NCBI GenBank assembly: GCA_900551595.1
Contig: URWR01000018.1
Coordinates: 1 to 17,626, forward strand
Origin: an uncultured Coriobacteriaceae bacterium
Lineage (GTDB): Bacteria > Actinomycetota > Coriobacteriia > Coriobacteriales > Atopobiaceae
Length of the DNA: 17,626 nt
Direction: 5' to 3'
Shown one piece after another: positions 1 to 7,793 of this stretch. The position numbers and the translations under genes were made by a program. The notes under the pieces were generated by a model that saw nothing but the letters and a program-made list of their open reading frames with translations, did not search any database and was not told the origin of the DNA. Within the stretch, counting starts at the first letter, position 1. Each line of letters starts with the position of its first letter.

Positions 1-1
1 G

Positions 2-439
2 GTTTCAGAAACCCTTGTTCCTGAGCCAGAACCGGTTGTAGAGACAGTGGTAGTGGAGGAGATAACCGAAACAGTAGAGCCCGAGAACGAAGCTGATCCT
101 GTGGCCGAGCCTGAGGAAGCCTCCGAGCTTGCTCCAGAACCTGATACAGAGCCTGAAAGTGTTCCTGAGCCTGCAGTCGAGTCTGAAGCAACGCCCGAAC
201 CTGTAGCCGAGCCTGAGGCACCAGCAGCTCCGGATTACAAGACATGTCCTCACTGTGGTGCTCCGCTTGGTCCGAATGATAAGTTCTGCATGTATTGCGG
301 ACATGCTACGGAGGCTGCTCCAGCAGAGCCCGAGGAAGTATCGGCTGAGAAGCCTACGACACCTACGTGTCCAAACTGTGGCGCAGAGGTCGGCGCGAAC
401 GATAAGTTCTGCCTCAAATGCGGAACCAAGCTGATTTAG
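2..439 (+). CDS. Double zinc-ribbon protein with Glu/Pro-rich linker (5' truncated)
   Basis: The reading frame is open from the window edge, so the N-terminus is missing; a GTG at 47 is only an internal candidate start. The visible protein begins with about 75 residues of imperfect EPEP / VAEPEA repeats, a strongly acidic and probably disordered linker. Two zinc ribbons follow, each with two CxxC knuckles: CPHCG...CMYCG (about nt 245-301) and CPNCG...CLKCG (about nt 368-424). The two ribbons share a PNDKFC/ANDKFC core, which suggests internal duplication. It ends in TAG just before a strong terminator. The next gene also starts with a zinc ribbon, so the pair may be related. Function is unknown; such ribbons usually mediate protein or metal contacts, and the missing N-terminal part may carry membrane segments. 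Confidence 0.8.
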   Translation, partial: VSETLVPEPEPVVETVVVEEITETVEPENEADPVAEPEEASELAPEPDTEPESVPEPAVESEATPEPVAEPEAPAAPDYKTCPHCGAPLGPNDKFCMYCGHATEAAPAEPEEVSAEKPTTPTCPNCGAEVGANDKFCLKCGTKLI

Positions 440-445
440 TGTGAT

Positions 446-480
446 AAAGACCTGCTTCTCTGAAGCAGGTCTTTTTTGTT
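446..480 (+). terminator. Rho-independent terminator
   Basis: A perfect 13-bp stem (446-458 with 462-474) with a TCT loop runs into a T-rich tail at 472-480. It closes the truncated zinc-ribbon gene and implies that the next gene has its own promoter or depends on read-through. Confidence 0.9.
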
Positions 481-497
481 AAGGGTGTGATCTGCTC

Positions 498-1853
498 ATG
501 TTTTGTCCAAAGTGCGGATTTCAAGTTGCCGATGGTGCAAAATTCTGCCCTAAATGTGGCTGCCACATGCCAGAGACTTCTCAGGATACAACCCATGATC
601 AATCGCAGCTGAACACACCTCATGTAAATCCACCACGTAAGTTCCCTCTTATTCCAATAGCAATCGTTGGGGTGCTGGTTGTTGTAATTGGTGCTTTTGC
701 AGTGCTTGGGTTTATGGGCATCGGCCCCATTGCTGGTCTATTGCGTGGTGGAACCGGTGCTGTGTCTGAAGAGCCTGGTCACACGCAGGGAAACTACAGC
801 TCAAATATTTCTGTTGGATATGGCTACGGCGTTTCTGATAACGACTACGATTACTTTATTAGTTATCGAGGCGGAGGCATTTGCCGGGCAAAGTGGAATG
901 GCGATAGCTCTGAAACAGAGACTATCTATCCAATAACGATTGATGAACATTCGTATTCTTATGCGTCATTTCTCAATATTGATGATGGCTGGCTTTACTT
1001 CTGCGAGTTTACCTATGACTACGATAACTCAGGCAAACAAACGCAGAAGCTCGTGCGTGTCCGTACAGATGGATCTGATGCAGAGACGATCCATGAATTT
1101 GAAACAGTAGATGTGGATGACGCAAATTACAATGTTTCAGCGGTATACCTTTTCGACAGCAAACTCTATGTTCTGATAACGAACAATGCGTCTGATGTTA
1201 ACGGGGTTGTTTATCAGGTTGTTAGCATGAACGAAGACGGGTCTGATATTGAAGAACTCGGCGAAGTTCAGGTGGATGGCTATGCATATTTTGTCCTAAC
1301 CCCCGATCGTATCTACTATGCAGCCACTCCCACTGATTCTTCCAGCTCAGCCCAATCTAAGAGCACGATTTATGCACAGGACCTCGATGGTTCGAATATG
1401 TCTGTAATATATGAGAGCGACATTGGTACGATCTCTGCTCTTGCATATAAAGACGGTCGTCTGTACTTCGAAGAGAGTAATTCTACGATCAATTATCAGA
1501 AGCTCGTCTCGGTAGCAGTGGACGGGTCTGATGTGCAGCGGCTCTATGAAGCTCCTGCACAAACCGGCGTGTATATTGGTATGTATGCTGACGATAAAGC
1601 CTATCTTATTGCTTACGACAATTCAGAAGGCTATGCGATGACACCTTCTTACATGGTGGCAGTTCCACTTTCCGGAAATGGTGAAACATCGCAGGTCGAT
1701 TTTCCAGCAGATGGCTTCAATGTCATGCTGCTTAACGCTGGAGACCACATGATTATTCTCAACGGTGGCGGCGATGTTGCAAGCCTTGGATACGAGGTTT
1801 GGGGCATGTCCTTTGATGGTAGCGAGGAGAAAACTTACGTAGCATCTGAATAA
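498..1853 (+). CDS. Membrane-anchored zinc-ribbon protein with DUF5050-like repeat domain
   Basis: The 451-residue protein opens with a four-cysteine zinc ribbon (C3, C6, C17, C20). A polar linker leads to one hydrophobic segment at about residues 50-74, then a long region from about 90 to the end. That region has repeated motifs of the type 'V..DGSD.. ', 'LDGSN' and 'W.YF' / 'RLYF', as in DUF5050 / beta-propeller-like proteins of Gram-positive bacteria. The likely topology is a cytoplasmic ribbon, one membrane span and a large extracellular domain, perhaps for sensing or binding. The ATG at 498 is the first start after the upstream terminator. The ribosome site is weak (AAGGG about 12 bases upstream). 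The DUF5050 assignment is from motif pattern only. Confidence 0.85.
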   Translation: MFCPKCGFQVADGAKFCPKCGCHMPETSQDTTHDQSQLNTPHVNPPRKFPLIPIAIVGVLVVVIGAFAVLGFMGIGPIAGLLRGGTGAVSEEPGHTQGNYSSNISVGYGYGVSDNDYDYFISYRGGGICRAKWNGDSSETETIYPITIDEHSYSYASFLNIDDGWLYFCEFTYDYDNSGKQTQKLVRVRTDGSDAETIHEFETVDVDDANYNVSAVYLFDSKLYVLITNNASDVNGVVYQVVSMNEDGSDIEELGEVQVDGYAYFVLTPDRIYYAATPTDSSSSAQSKSTIYAQDLDGSNMSVIYESDIGTISALAYKDGRLYFEESNSTINYQKLVSVAVDGSDVQRLYEAPAQTGVYIGMYADDKAYLIAYDNSEGYAMTPSYMVAVPLSGNGETSQVDFPADGFNVMLLNAGDHMIILNGGGDVASLGYEVWGMSFDGSEEKTYVASE

Positions 1854-1868
1854 AACGTTAGACATTTC

Positions 1869-1909
1869 TTATCAAAAAATGAGGCCGTGCATTGCTGCGC
1901 GGCCTCATT
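1869..1909 (-). terminator. Terminator of the - strand aldolase/isomerase unit
   Basis: The 10-bp stem AATGAGGCCG (1879-1888) pairs with CGGCCTCATT (1900-1909). Read on the - strand it is followed by TTTTTTGAT, a proper T-tract, just after the isomerase-like gene. On the + strand there is no T-tail, so it mainly serves the - strand. Confidence 0.8.
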
Positions 1910-1925
1910 GCGGATAAAACGACGC

Positions 1926-3086
1926 CTAAGCTTTGGCTGAAAGCCGTGCGACAAGTTCATCAAGTGGAAGGCCATCTTCTGGAATGGCGTTTCTCCAGTA
2001 ACGGGCGCTCTCCTCGAATCCAACCCAATCCTGTTCGATAATTGAGGCGGTACCGGAATAAAGCTCAAGCGTGAGATAAATGTCTGTACAGCGATCCGGC
2101 ATGCCTGGATCGATTGGTCTGTCATAGCTGGCTTTGAGCGCAGAAAGCACTTTGAGAGGATTGATGATTCCCCAAGCGTTTGTTTTCTCAGTGAACGAAA
2201 TGTGAGCTGAGGTTTGTCCGTCTGTCTGTTGGAGATGGATGATGGGGCTATAGCAGCCAAGTTCAGAGAGCCACTGATAGCAGTCGCAGTCTTTGGCACT
2301 GGCAAACAGCTGTGGGTTCTTATCCATATCCTCTTCGATTGAGGGCCAGGCAGAAATGCCGCGTTCGCGTGCAAGGGCAAAGGCCTTGTCTGATCCAAGC
2401 CACAGATCGGGATACGGTGTTGTGAGGTATTGGCCCTCAGAAGGGCGTTGGAATTTGCGCTGATGATGTCCTACATCTTCCGTGAAGTAGAAATTACGTC
2501 CGCTCTCCTGAGTTACGCGGCGCAGCAGCTCACGAGTATCGTTAATACGCCACGGGTATTGGTGCGGTGTATACATCTGCTCCAGACCAAGCTCTCGGCA
2601 CCCTACCTCTCCTGCGTGGCGATTAAGTTGAACTAACTGTTCGATAAGTAAGTCAACGTATTCACCGTATGTGGCTTGAGACTGCAGGACGCGATGAGGA
2701 AATGCATGTGCGAAGAAGCCCATGCCACAGCCAAGTTCTCCCGCGGCTTCTACCATGGGATAGAACCAATTGTTCATCATGTTTTCGCGCACGCGAGCAT
2801 CTGGATGCGTCATGCCCAGGGTTGAGTAGGTACCATGGCCTGAATAAAGATTTGCGACTCGGATATCGTACCGGCGCTCCGCATCGCGAACTTGACCTAT
2901 CCAAGCATGGAAATAGTCTGGCCCCATAAAGAGGGGATCGTGCTCATTATCTGCGCTTGCTTCAACATATCGAATGTTCAGATCCGCGATCTTCTCGGCC
3001 CATTCGTCTGGCGTGCACCAGCGTTTGTAAAAAGCAACGTTATCCCACGTGAGATAAATGCGGGGATAAGAGACTGCGTCTGCCAT
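1926..3086 (-). CDS. Xylose isomerase-like TIM barrel sugar isomerase/epimerase
   Basis: The protein has 386 residues. Its overall pattern fits the AP-endonuclease-2 / xylose-isomerase-like TIM barrel family. Candidate metal and catalytic residues sit on strand ends: E169 (LGLEQMYTP), E203-D204 (TEDVGHH), H284 and D289 (HLQQTDG), H295. It is longer than common IolE or hydroxypyruvate-isomerase relatives (about 260-300), with an added C-terminal helical part. Its ATG lies two bases after the stop of the DeoC-like gene, and its GGAGG ribosome site sits inside that gene's last codons, so the two are translationally coupled. It probably interconverts a sugar or sugar phosphate that the aldolase then cleaves. 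The substrate is unknown; a role in 3-keto-glycoside chemistry is an alternative given the nearby Gfo/Idh enzyme. Confidence 0.8.
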   Translation of the reverse strand: MADAVSYPRIYLTWDNVAFYKRWCTPDEWAEKIADLNIRYVEASADNEHDPLFMGPDYFHAWIGQVRDAERRYDIRVANLYSGHGTYSTLGMTHPDARVRENMMNNWFYPMVEAAGELGCGMGFFAHAFPHRVLQSQATYGEYVDLLIEQLVQLNRHAGEVGCRELGLEQMYTPHQYPWRINDTRELLRRVTQESGRNFYFTEDVGHHQRKFQRPSEGQYLTTPYPDLWLGSDKAFALARERGISAWPSIEEDMDKNPQLFASAKDCDCYQWLSELGCYSPIIHLQQTDGQTSAHISFTEKTNAWGIINPLKVLSALKASYDRPIDPGMPDRCTDIYLTLELYSGTASIIEQDWVGFEESARYWRNAIPEDGLPLDELVARLSAKA

Positions 3087-3088
3087 GG

Positions 3089-3799
3089 TTATACCTCCAG
3101 AGCGTCAACACCTTGCTCGGCCATCATCTGACGAAGCTCCTCGATGATGCTAACGCCTGCCGAACAGCCAATACGTGTGGCGCCTGCGCGAATCATATCG
3201 AGAAATGCTTCGGCAGTTCTGATGCCGCCGGCTGCCTTTACCTGGACCTTATCGCCTACATGCTCTTTCATGAGGCGAACATCCTCTACTGTTGCTCCGC
3301 CAGTGCCAAAGCCTGTTGAGGTCTTAATAAAGGTTGGCTCAACGTTACGGGCAATCTCGCAGAGCTTGATTTTCTCTTCGTTTGTGAGATAGCAGTTTTC
3401 AAAAATAACCTTGCTGGGGATATTGGCTTCACGACAGATGGCAACAATGCTTTCCATCTCTTTTTCTACGTAATCCCAATGGCCCTCTTTTACCTCGGTG
3501 AGGTTAACTACATAGTCAATTTCATTAGCACCCTGCTCAATGGCATCGCGTGTCTCAAAGGCCTTGGCAGCAATGCTTGTTTGTCCGAGTGGGAATGCAA
3601 TGGCGGCACCCGTATCAATATCAGTACCTTCTAATTGCTTCGCACAGAACGCTGACTGTGTTTGATTGATAGCGACCATCTTAAAGTGATAGCGCTTTGC
3701 CTCGTCACAGAGCTTGACCATGTCTGCTTCTGTAGCATCGGCATGCAGATTAGTGTGATCTATCAGGCGTGCAAAATCGTCGAGTGTCCAGCGTGCCAT
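3089..3799 (-). CDS. DeoC-like class I (Schiff-base) aldolase
   Basis: The 236-residue protein is a DeoC/LacD-type TIM barrel aldolase. The expected residues are present: D14 in IDHTNL, D95 in NEIDYVVNL, the Schiff-base lysine K159 in IKTSTGFG, and the assisting lysine K189 in KAAGGIR. Established DeoC enzymes split 2-deoxyribose-5-phosphate into glyceraldehyde-3-phosphate and acetaldehyde. This copy diverges from classic DeoC: the usual Val-Asn-Pro motif after strand 2 reads AINQTQ, and the ETC motif reads ENC. The substrate may therefore differ. The start at 3799 is chosen because AAAGGGAGG lies four bases upstream; the in-frame ATG at 3898 would overlap the divergent promoter region. It is the first gene of a two-gene - strand operon, transcribed divergently from the GntR regulator. 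Confidence 0.85.
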   Translation of the reverse strand: MARWTLDDFARLIDHTNLHADATEADMVKLCDEAKRYHFKMVAINQTQSAFCAKQLEGTDIDTGAAIAFPLGQTSIAAKAFETRDAIEQGANEIDYVVNLTEVKEGHWDYVEKEMESIVAICREANIPSKVIFENCYLTNEEKIKLCEIARNVEPTFIKTSTGFGTGGATVEDVRLMKEHVGDKVQVKAAGGIRTAEAFLDMIRAGATRIGCSAGVSIIEELRQMMAEQGVDALEV

Positions 3800-3840
3800 A
3801 GAGCCTCCCTTTGTTTGGCGGATATTATGCGCCTCATTGA

Positions 3841-3856
3841 TTGACGATACTGTCAA
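3841..3856. promoter_or_regulatory. Candidate operator, inverted repeat TTGAC-N6-GTCAA
   Basis: A perfect 5-bp inverted repeat lies between the divergent aldolase and GntR genes. Its left arm overlaps a + strand -35 element (TTGACG, 3841-3846) that is 18 bases from a -10 like TAATGT (3865-3870). A second, imperfect repeat (TAATGT-AATG-ACATAA, 3865-3880) covers that -10. On the - strand, TAATAT at 3827-3822 could be the -10 for the aldolase. The position fits autoregulation and divergent control by the adjacent GntR protein; the binding itself is inference. Confidence 0.4.
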
Positions 3857-3963
3857 GATGTTGATAATGTAATGACATAATAATAGGTAATGAATCAATG
3901 AACAAGCTCATTGCAAAAGAAACAGGCTTATTCGGCGTAGTACATCGAAAGAAAGAAGCGTCT

Positions 3964-4677
3964 ATGGCGAGAACTCCGCTTTACGCAAAGATAAGAAATG
4001 ACCTTCGGACCAAGATTGAGCAGGGCGAATATGCTGTTGGCGAGGTTATTCCATCGGAGGTGGAACTGGCAGAAACGTATGGCGTAAGCCGGCCTACGGT
4101 TCGTCAGGCCGTGCAAGCTCTTGCCGACGAGGGGTATTTGGATAAACGCCGCAAGCGCGGAACTCAAGTGCGACAGCGAAAAATCGAGCAAGGTTTTACG
4201 CTTACAATCCGCAGCTTTGAAGAGGAAATGAAAGCAAATCGCAAGATCGGACGGACCGAAGTGTTGGCGCTGAGGCGCGAAAACCCATCCGATGAGGTGG
4301 CTCGTCGTCTTGAGATTGATCCACGTGATGAAGTGTTTAAGCTGGTTCGCCTTCGGTATGCCGACGATGTGCCCAATGTCTTTAATGAAAGCTATATTCC
4401 AGCAGCTCTTGTCCCGACGTTTGATACGTATGATTTTCAATCGCGTTCTATGTATGACGTCCTCAATGAGCTGGGAGAAAAGGTGGTATCAGCTGTTCGA
4501 TCGATAGATGTTGTGGGTGCAGATCCAACACTTGCCGCACTGCTTGATGTTGAAGAAGGCGATCCTTGTTTCCTGTTCCACACCGTCGCAAAGGATGCAG
4601 CAGACCGTGTTGTTGAGTATTCAATAGCGAAGTACCGCGGTGAATCCAATACATTCGAGGTTCGAATCAATTCCTAA
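3964..4677 (+). CDS. GntR family (HutC/UTRA subfamily) transcriptional regulator
   Basis: The 237-residue protein has an N-terminal winged helix (about residues 5-72) with the GntR signature PSEVELAETYGVSRPTVRQA. A UTRA-type effector domain fills the rest, typical of HutC-like regulators that sense sugar phosphates or amino acids. The start at 3964 is preferred because family members begin a few residues before 'PLYAKIRNDL' and a purine-rich GAAAGAAAGAAG lies just upstream. An in-frame ATG at 3898 would add 22 atypical residues. It is divergent from the aldolase/isomerase pair and upstream of the two oxidoreductases, so it probably represses this catabolic set until its ligand is present. Confidence 0.9.
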   Translation: MARTPLYAKIRNDLRTKIEQGEYAVGEVIPSEVELAETYGVSRPTVRQAVQALADEGYLDKRRKRGTQVRQRKIEQGFTLTIRSFEEEMKANRKIGRTEVLALRRENPSDEVARRLEIDPRDEVFKLVRLRYADDVPNVFNESYIPAALVPTFDTYDFQSRSMYDVLNELGEKVVSAVRSIDVVGADPTLAALLDVEEGDPCFLFHTVAKDAADRVVEYSIAKYRGESNTFEVRINS

Positions 4678-4773
4678 CGAGTGAGATTTATATTACATAT
4701 TTGCGATTCATCGTGAATAAGTAAGGATGTAATGTGCCTAAGACCTTTTGTCAGGGATTCTGAAGGGAGAATG

Positions 4774-5799
4774 ATGGCTCCAATACAAGTTTGTGTAATA
4801 GGTTGTGGACGTGCCGGTATGATTCATGCACGCGATTATGCCGGAGGAGTTCGAGGGGCGCGTCTGTATGCAATTGCCGATCCCTCGGAGCAGGCTCGCG
4901 AAAATGCCCAGGCAGAACTCGGCGTTGAACATGTGTATGCAGATTGGCATGAGGCCATTGAAAACCCCAAGATAGATGCAGTTGTGGTGGTAACGCCTAC
5001 GGCCATGCATCGCGACATAGTGGTCACGGCTGCAGAGGCTGGCAAGCATGTATTCTGCGAGAAACCCATGGCAGCTTCAGAAGCTGAGTGCGAAGAGATG
5101 ATTGCCGCTTGTGATAAGAACGGCACTAAATTGCAATTGGGTTTTATGCGCCGCTTTGATGAGAGTTTGCAACATGCTCGTCGTGCCATTGACGAAGGTC
5201 AAATTGGTGACGTTGTGCTGGTGAAATCGCTTACTCGTGGCCCCTCTCATCCAAAGCCATGGATGTATAACGTGCGCGAGAGCTACGGGCCTATCGGAGA
5301 AGTTAACTCGCATGATTTAGATACGCTGCGCTGGTTTGCAGGCTCAGAGGTTCGGAGCATTTTTGCACAAGGAGGTAATTTCCGCTCTCCGGAGGTAGCC
5401 GACGAATTCCCTGAGTGGTATGACACCGTGACGATGAGTCTGACCTTTGATGATGGAAAGCTTGGATTGGTAGACGGTGCGCAATATGTGCAATATGGCT
5501 ACGATGCGCGCGTTGAAGTGCTTGGTACAGAAGGTTCGATTCTTGTTGGCCAGCAACCACGTGAAACATTTGTGGTAACCGGTTCAGATGGCCAGGTGCG
5601 TCGTCCTATGAACAATAGCTGGACGTATCTATTCCGCGAAGCATATCAGCGAGAAGACCAAGCATTTATCGATGCGATTGTAAGAGACGAAGAACCAGCA
5701 GCTACCGGGCATGATGGCCTTATGGCGGTGCGTCTTGTCAATATGGGTTTGCAGTCGTTACTCGAAAATCGAGTAGTAGTGGATGACTCAAGAGCGTAA
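4774..5799 (+). CDS. Gfo/Idh/MocA family NAD(P)-dependent oxidoreductase
   Basis: The 341-residue protein has an N-terminal Rossmann fold (GCGRAG, residues 10-15). It carries the family EKP motif with catalytic lysine (K97) and a C-terminal alpha/beta domain with H180 in NSHDLD. Inositol dehydrogenase has an Asp four residues before that His; here it is E176, a conservative change. Relatives oxidise a ring or chain hydroxyl of inositols, glucosides or other sugars. The start is uncertain: AAGGGAG precedes ATGs at 4771 and 4774. Another ATG at 4732 also has AAGGA upstream, but it would add 14 residues before the Rossmann strand. It lies 96 bases after the GntR gene and probably belongs to the same catabolic programme. 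Confidence 0.88.
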   Translation: MAPIQVCVIGCGRAGMIHARDYAGGVRGARLYAIADPSEQARENAQAELGVEHVYADWHEAIENPKIDAVVVVTPTAMHRDIVVTAAEAGKHVFCEKPMAASEAECEEMIAACDKNGTKLQLGFMRRFDESLQHARRAIDEGQIGDVVLVKSLTRGPSHPKPWMYNVRESYGPIGEVNSHDLDTLRWFAGSEVRSIFAQGGNFRSPEVADEFPEWYDTVTMSLTFDDGKLGLVDGAQYVQYGYDARVEVLGTEGSILVGQQPRETFVVTGSDGQVRRPMNNSWTYLFREAYQREDQAFIDAIVRDEEPAATGHDGLMAVRLVNMGLQSLLENRVVVDDSRA

Positions 5800-5850
5800 G
5801 AAATTCTGCGTAAATAAAATTCGTATGTGCCGTGAGGGAGATGGGTGTGA

Positions 5851-6909
5851 ATGAAGGCGATACAGCTTACTGGCAGTGAATCTCTCATGTTATCGGAGGT
5901 GGAAAAGCCGGAAATCGGACCAGGAGAAGCGCTCATTCGTGTGCGGGCTGCATCAATCTGTGGATCCGATGTTCGCATGTTTCGCAATGGGTATCCAGGA
6001 GCTACACCGGAAACACCTCTTACTTTAGGCCACGAGTTTGCTGGTGTTATCGAGAAAATCGATGATGCGGCATTGGCGACTGCACCCAGCCTTATTCCTG
6101 GGACGCGGGTAAGCGTTGCTCCTAACTGGGGCTGTGGAACGTGCGATGCGTGTGTCTCGGGCAATACACATCTCTGTGCAACATATCAAGCATTTGGCAT
6201 CAATGCGCCAGGTGGTTTTGCCGAATATGTGCGGGTTCCAGCTGCGGCACTCTCGCAGGGCAATGTTGCAATTGTGCCGAATGAAATGTCTTTTGAAGAA
6301 GCTGCTCTTATTGAACCTCTCTCGTGTGTTTACAACGGACAAGAGATTTGCGGCATTGAGCCAGGAGATACCGTTGTGGTGGTGGGTGCTGGACCCATCG
6401 GCATTATGCATGCCATGCTTGCTCAAGCAAAAGGGGCCGGTATTGTTGCAATTTGCGATTTCAATGAGAAGCGCGTTGCGCAGGCATCTCAGCTCATGCC
6501 CGATGTGGTTGCACTTCCTGGTGGAAATCTGTGCGACCAGGTCATGGAGCTCACCGATGGTCATGGTGCAAATGTAAGTATTGTTGCAGCGCCTTCTCCA
6601 GAAGCTCAAGCAGAGTCTTTTTCATATATGGCAATGAACGGAAGGTGCCTCTTCTTTGGTGGATTACCAAAGGACCGTTCACATGTCTCTATTGATGCAA
6701 ACCAAATTCACTATAAGCAGCTTAGAATATTTGGATCCACACGATCCAGTATTCGTCAGTACCGCACCTGTCTCAAACTGGTTGCTAGTGGAAGGTTGCC
6801 GCTTGAGCGCTTGGTCACTCATCGCTTTACCCTCGACCAATATGAGGAAGCTTTTGAAGCAGCTGCAATGGGCGCAGGTTTAAAGTGCGTATTTGAAATG
6901 AGCGTGTAA
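5851..6909 (+). CDS. Zinc-dependent MDR alcohol/polyol dehydrogenase
   Basis: The 352-residue protein belongs to the sorbitol/threonine dehydrogenase branch of medium-chain dehydrogenases. Catalytic-zinc ligands are C37 (CGSD), H61-E62 (GHE) and E155 (IEPLS). Structural-zinc cysteines are C95, C98, C101 and C109. The nucleotide-binding loop is GAGPIG. The C-terminus reads RFTLDQYEEAFEA...LKCVFE, which helps interpret the interrupted paralogue at 14066. The codon before ATG 5851 is TGA, so the start is fixed; GAGGGAG lies about ten bases upstream. It follows the Gfo/Idh gene by 51 bases with no terminator between, so they are probably co-transcribed. It likely oxidises a polyol or sugar with NAD+. 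Confidence 0.92.
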   Translation: MKAIQLTGSESLMLSEVEKPEIGPGEALIRVRAASICGSDVRMFRNGYPGATPETPLTLGHEFAGVIEKIDDAALATAPSLIPGTRVSVAPNWGCGTCDACVSGNTHLCATYQAFGINAPGGFAEYVRVPAAALSQGNVAIVPNEMSFEEAALIEPLSCVYNGQEICGIEPGDTVVVVGAGPIGIMHAMLAQAKGAGIVAICDFNEKRVAQASQLMPDVVALPGGNLCDQVMELTDGHGANVSIVAAPSPEAQAESFSYMAMNGRCLFFGGLPKDRSHVSIDANQIHYKQLRIFGSTRSSIRQYRTCLKLVASGRLPLERLVTHRFTLDQYEEAFEAAAMGAGLKCVFEMSV

Positions 6910-6945
6910 CTATAAAATCCAAGCTAAATGTCATGGCTTAAAGAA

Positions 6946-6969
6946 AACCCCGCACGGATGTGCGGGGTT
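6946..6969. terminator. Bidirectional terminator between dehydrogenase and tRNA-Ser
   Basis: The perfect 10-bp stem AACCCCGCAC / GTGCGGGGTT has a GGAT loop. The + strand tail is GCATTTTATC; the - strand tail is TTCTTT. It can end both the + strand oxidoreductase operon and the - strand tRNA transcript. Confidence 0.85.
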
Positions 6970-6979
6970 GCATTTTATC

Positions 6980-7068
6980 TGGCGGAGGGGGAGAGATTCG
7001 AACTCTCGGGACGCTGAGCGCCCAACGGTTTTCAAGACCGCCGCATTCAACCGCTCTGCCACCCCTCC
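6980..7068 (-). tRNA. tRNA-Ser (anticodon UGA)
   Basis: Read on the - strand, the 89-base gene has the acceptor stem GGAGGGG / CCCCTCC, discriminator G and an encoded CCA. The T arm is GAGAG-TTCGAAT-CTCTC and the anticodon loop CTTGAAA gives anticodon TGA. The long variable arm (GGGCGCTCAGCGTCCC) is typical of serine tRNAs. A possible -10, TAGAAT, lies at 7086-7081 on the same strand. Serine UGA anticodons read UCN codons, not the UGA stop codon. Confidence 0.96.
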
Positions 7069-7164
7069 GGGCGTTGGACTATTCTATCGCAAAGTGGAAC
7101 AAATCAAGCGCAAAATGATATTTGTTCATAACCTATGTGTATGAATGAGTATACGGGAGGCTGT

Positions 7165-7695
7165 GTGGACGCAAAAGACATCTTGGAAAGCGGTATTTCG
7201 CCTGAAGATATTGCATATATGGATATTGCGCTTGAAGAGGCACGCATGGCTGCCGATGAAGGAGAAGTGCCAATAGGCGCAGTGGTTGTATATGACGGGC
7301 AAGTGATAGCGCGGGCTCACAACCGACGTGAACAGGATAAAGATCCTGCAGCTCATGCCGAACACAGTGCGATGGTTATGGCATCTCGCGTGTTAGATCG
7401 TTGGCGGCTTAGTGGTTGTACGGTATATGTCACCCTGGAGCCCTGTTTGATGTGTGCAGGGCTCATGATAAACGCCCGTATAGATCGTTGTGTATACGGT
7501 GCTCCTGATCCTAAAGGCGGGGCTTTAGGAACGCTTTACGATATTAGCCACGATGCACGCCTCAATCATGCCTTTGAAGTGTGCCCTGGAGTCCGATCTG
7601 ATGAAGCGGCGCAATTACTGAGAGATTTTTTCCGAGCGCGCAGAAAGAATCGTCAAAAAGAGACAGGTGCTTTTTTACCGAGGGCCGATAACTAA
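7165..7695 (+). CDS. tadA: tRNA adenosine(34) deaminase TadA
   Basis: TadA deaminates A34 of tRNA-Arg(ACG) to inosine. The 176-residue protein has the cytidine-deaminase fold signatures HAE (H64, E66) and PCLMC (C94, C97), giving the zinc ligands and proton shuttle, plus the EVPIGAVVV strand. The GTG at 7165 is chosen because GGGAGG ends four bases upstream. In-frame ATGs at 7135 and 7141 have no ribosome site and would add ten or eight residues. A short basic tail (RARRKNRQK) follows the deaminase domain, which may contact tRNA. It is divergent from tRNA-Ser. Confidence 0.93.
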   Translation: MDAKDILESGISPEDIAYMDIALEEARMAADEGEVPIGAVVVYDGQVIARAHNRREQDKDPAAHAEHSAMVMASRVLDRWRLSGCTVYVTLEPCLMCAGLMINARIDRCVYGAPDPKGGALGTLYDISHDARLNHAFEVCPGVRSDEAAQLLRDFFRARRKNRQKETGAFLPRADN

Positions 7696-7741
7696 TAACC
7701 AATAATCGCAGTATCATGACAAAGCGGCTTGTCAGGCGTAT

Positions 7742-7757
7742 GTTGGATTAATACAAC
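7742..7757. promoter_or_regulatory. Candidate operator upstream of the threonine dehydratase-like gene
   Basis: GTTG-G-ATTAAT-A-CAAC is a 16-bp palindrome broken only at two symmetric positions. It lies about 36 bases before the start codon. A looser repeat, GACAA-N6-TTGTC, lies at 7718-7733. No convincing -35/-10 pair was found around them. Confidence 0.3.
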
Positions 7758-7793
7758 CGTGTAACTATCACCTGCTCAAGAGGAGGGCCCGAA

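Noticed and set aside
688..936. Open frame of 82 codons inside the zinc-ribbon/DUF5050-like gene
   Set aside because: It is a shadow in another frame of a gene with clear domain structure.
3898..3963. Upstream start for the GntR regulator
   Set aside because: The added 22 residues do not fit the family and the segment lies in the divergent promoter region.
4732..4773. Upstream start for the Gfo/Idh enzyme
   Set aside because: It has a fair ribosome site, but the added residues precede the Rossmann strand, and a better-placed AAGGGAG lies just before 4771/4774.
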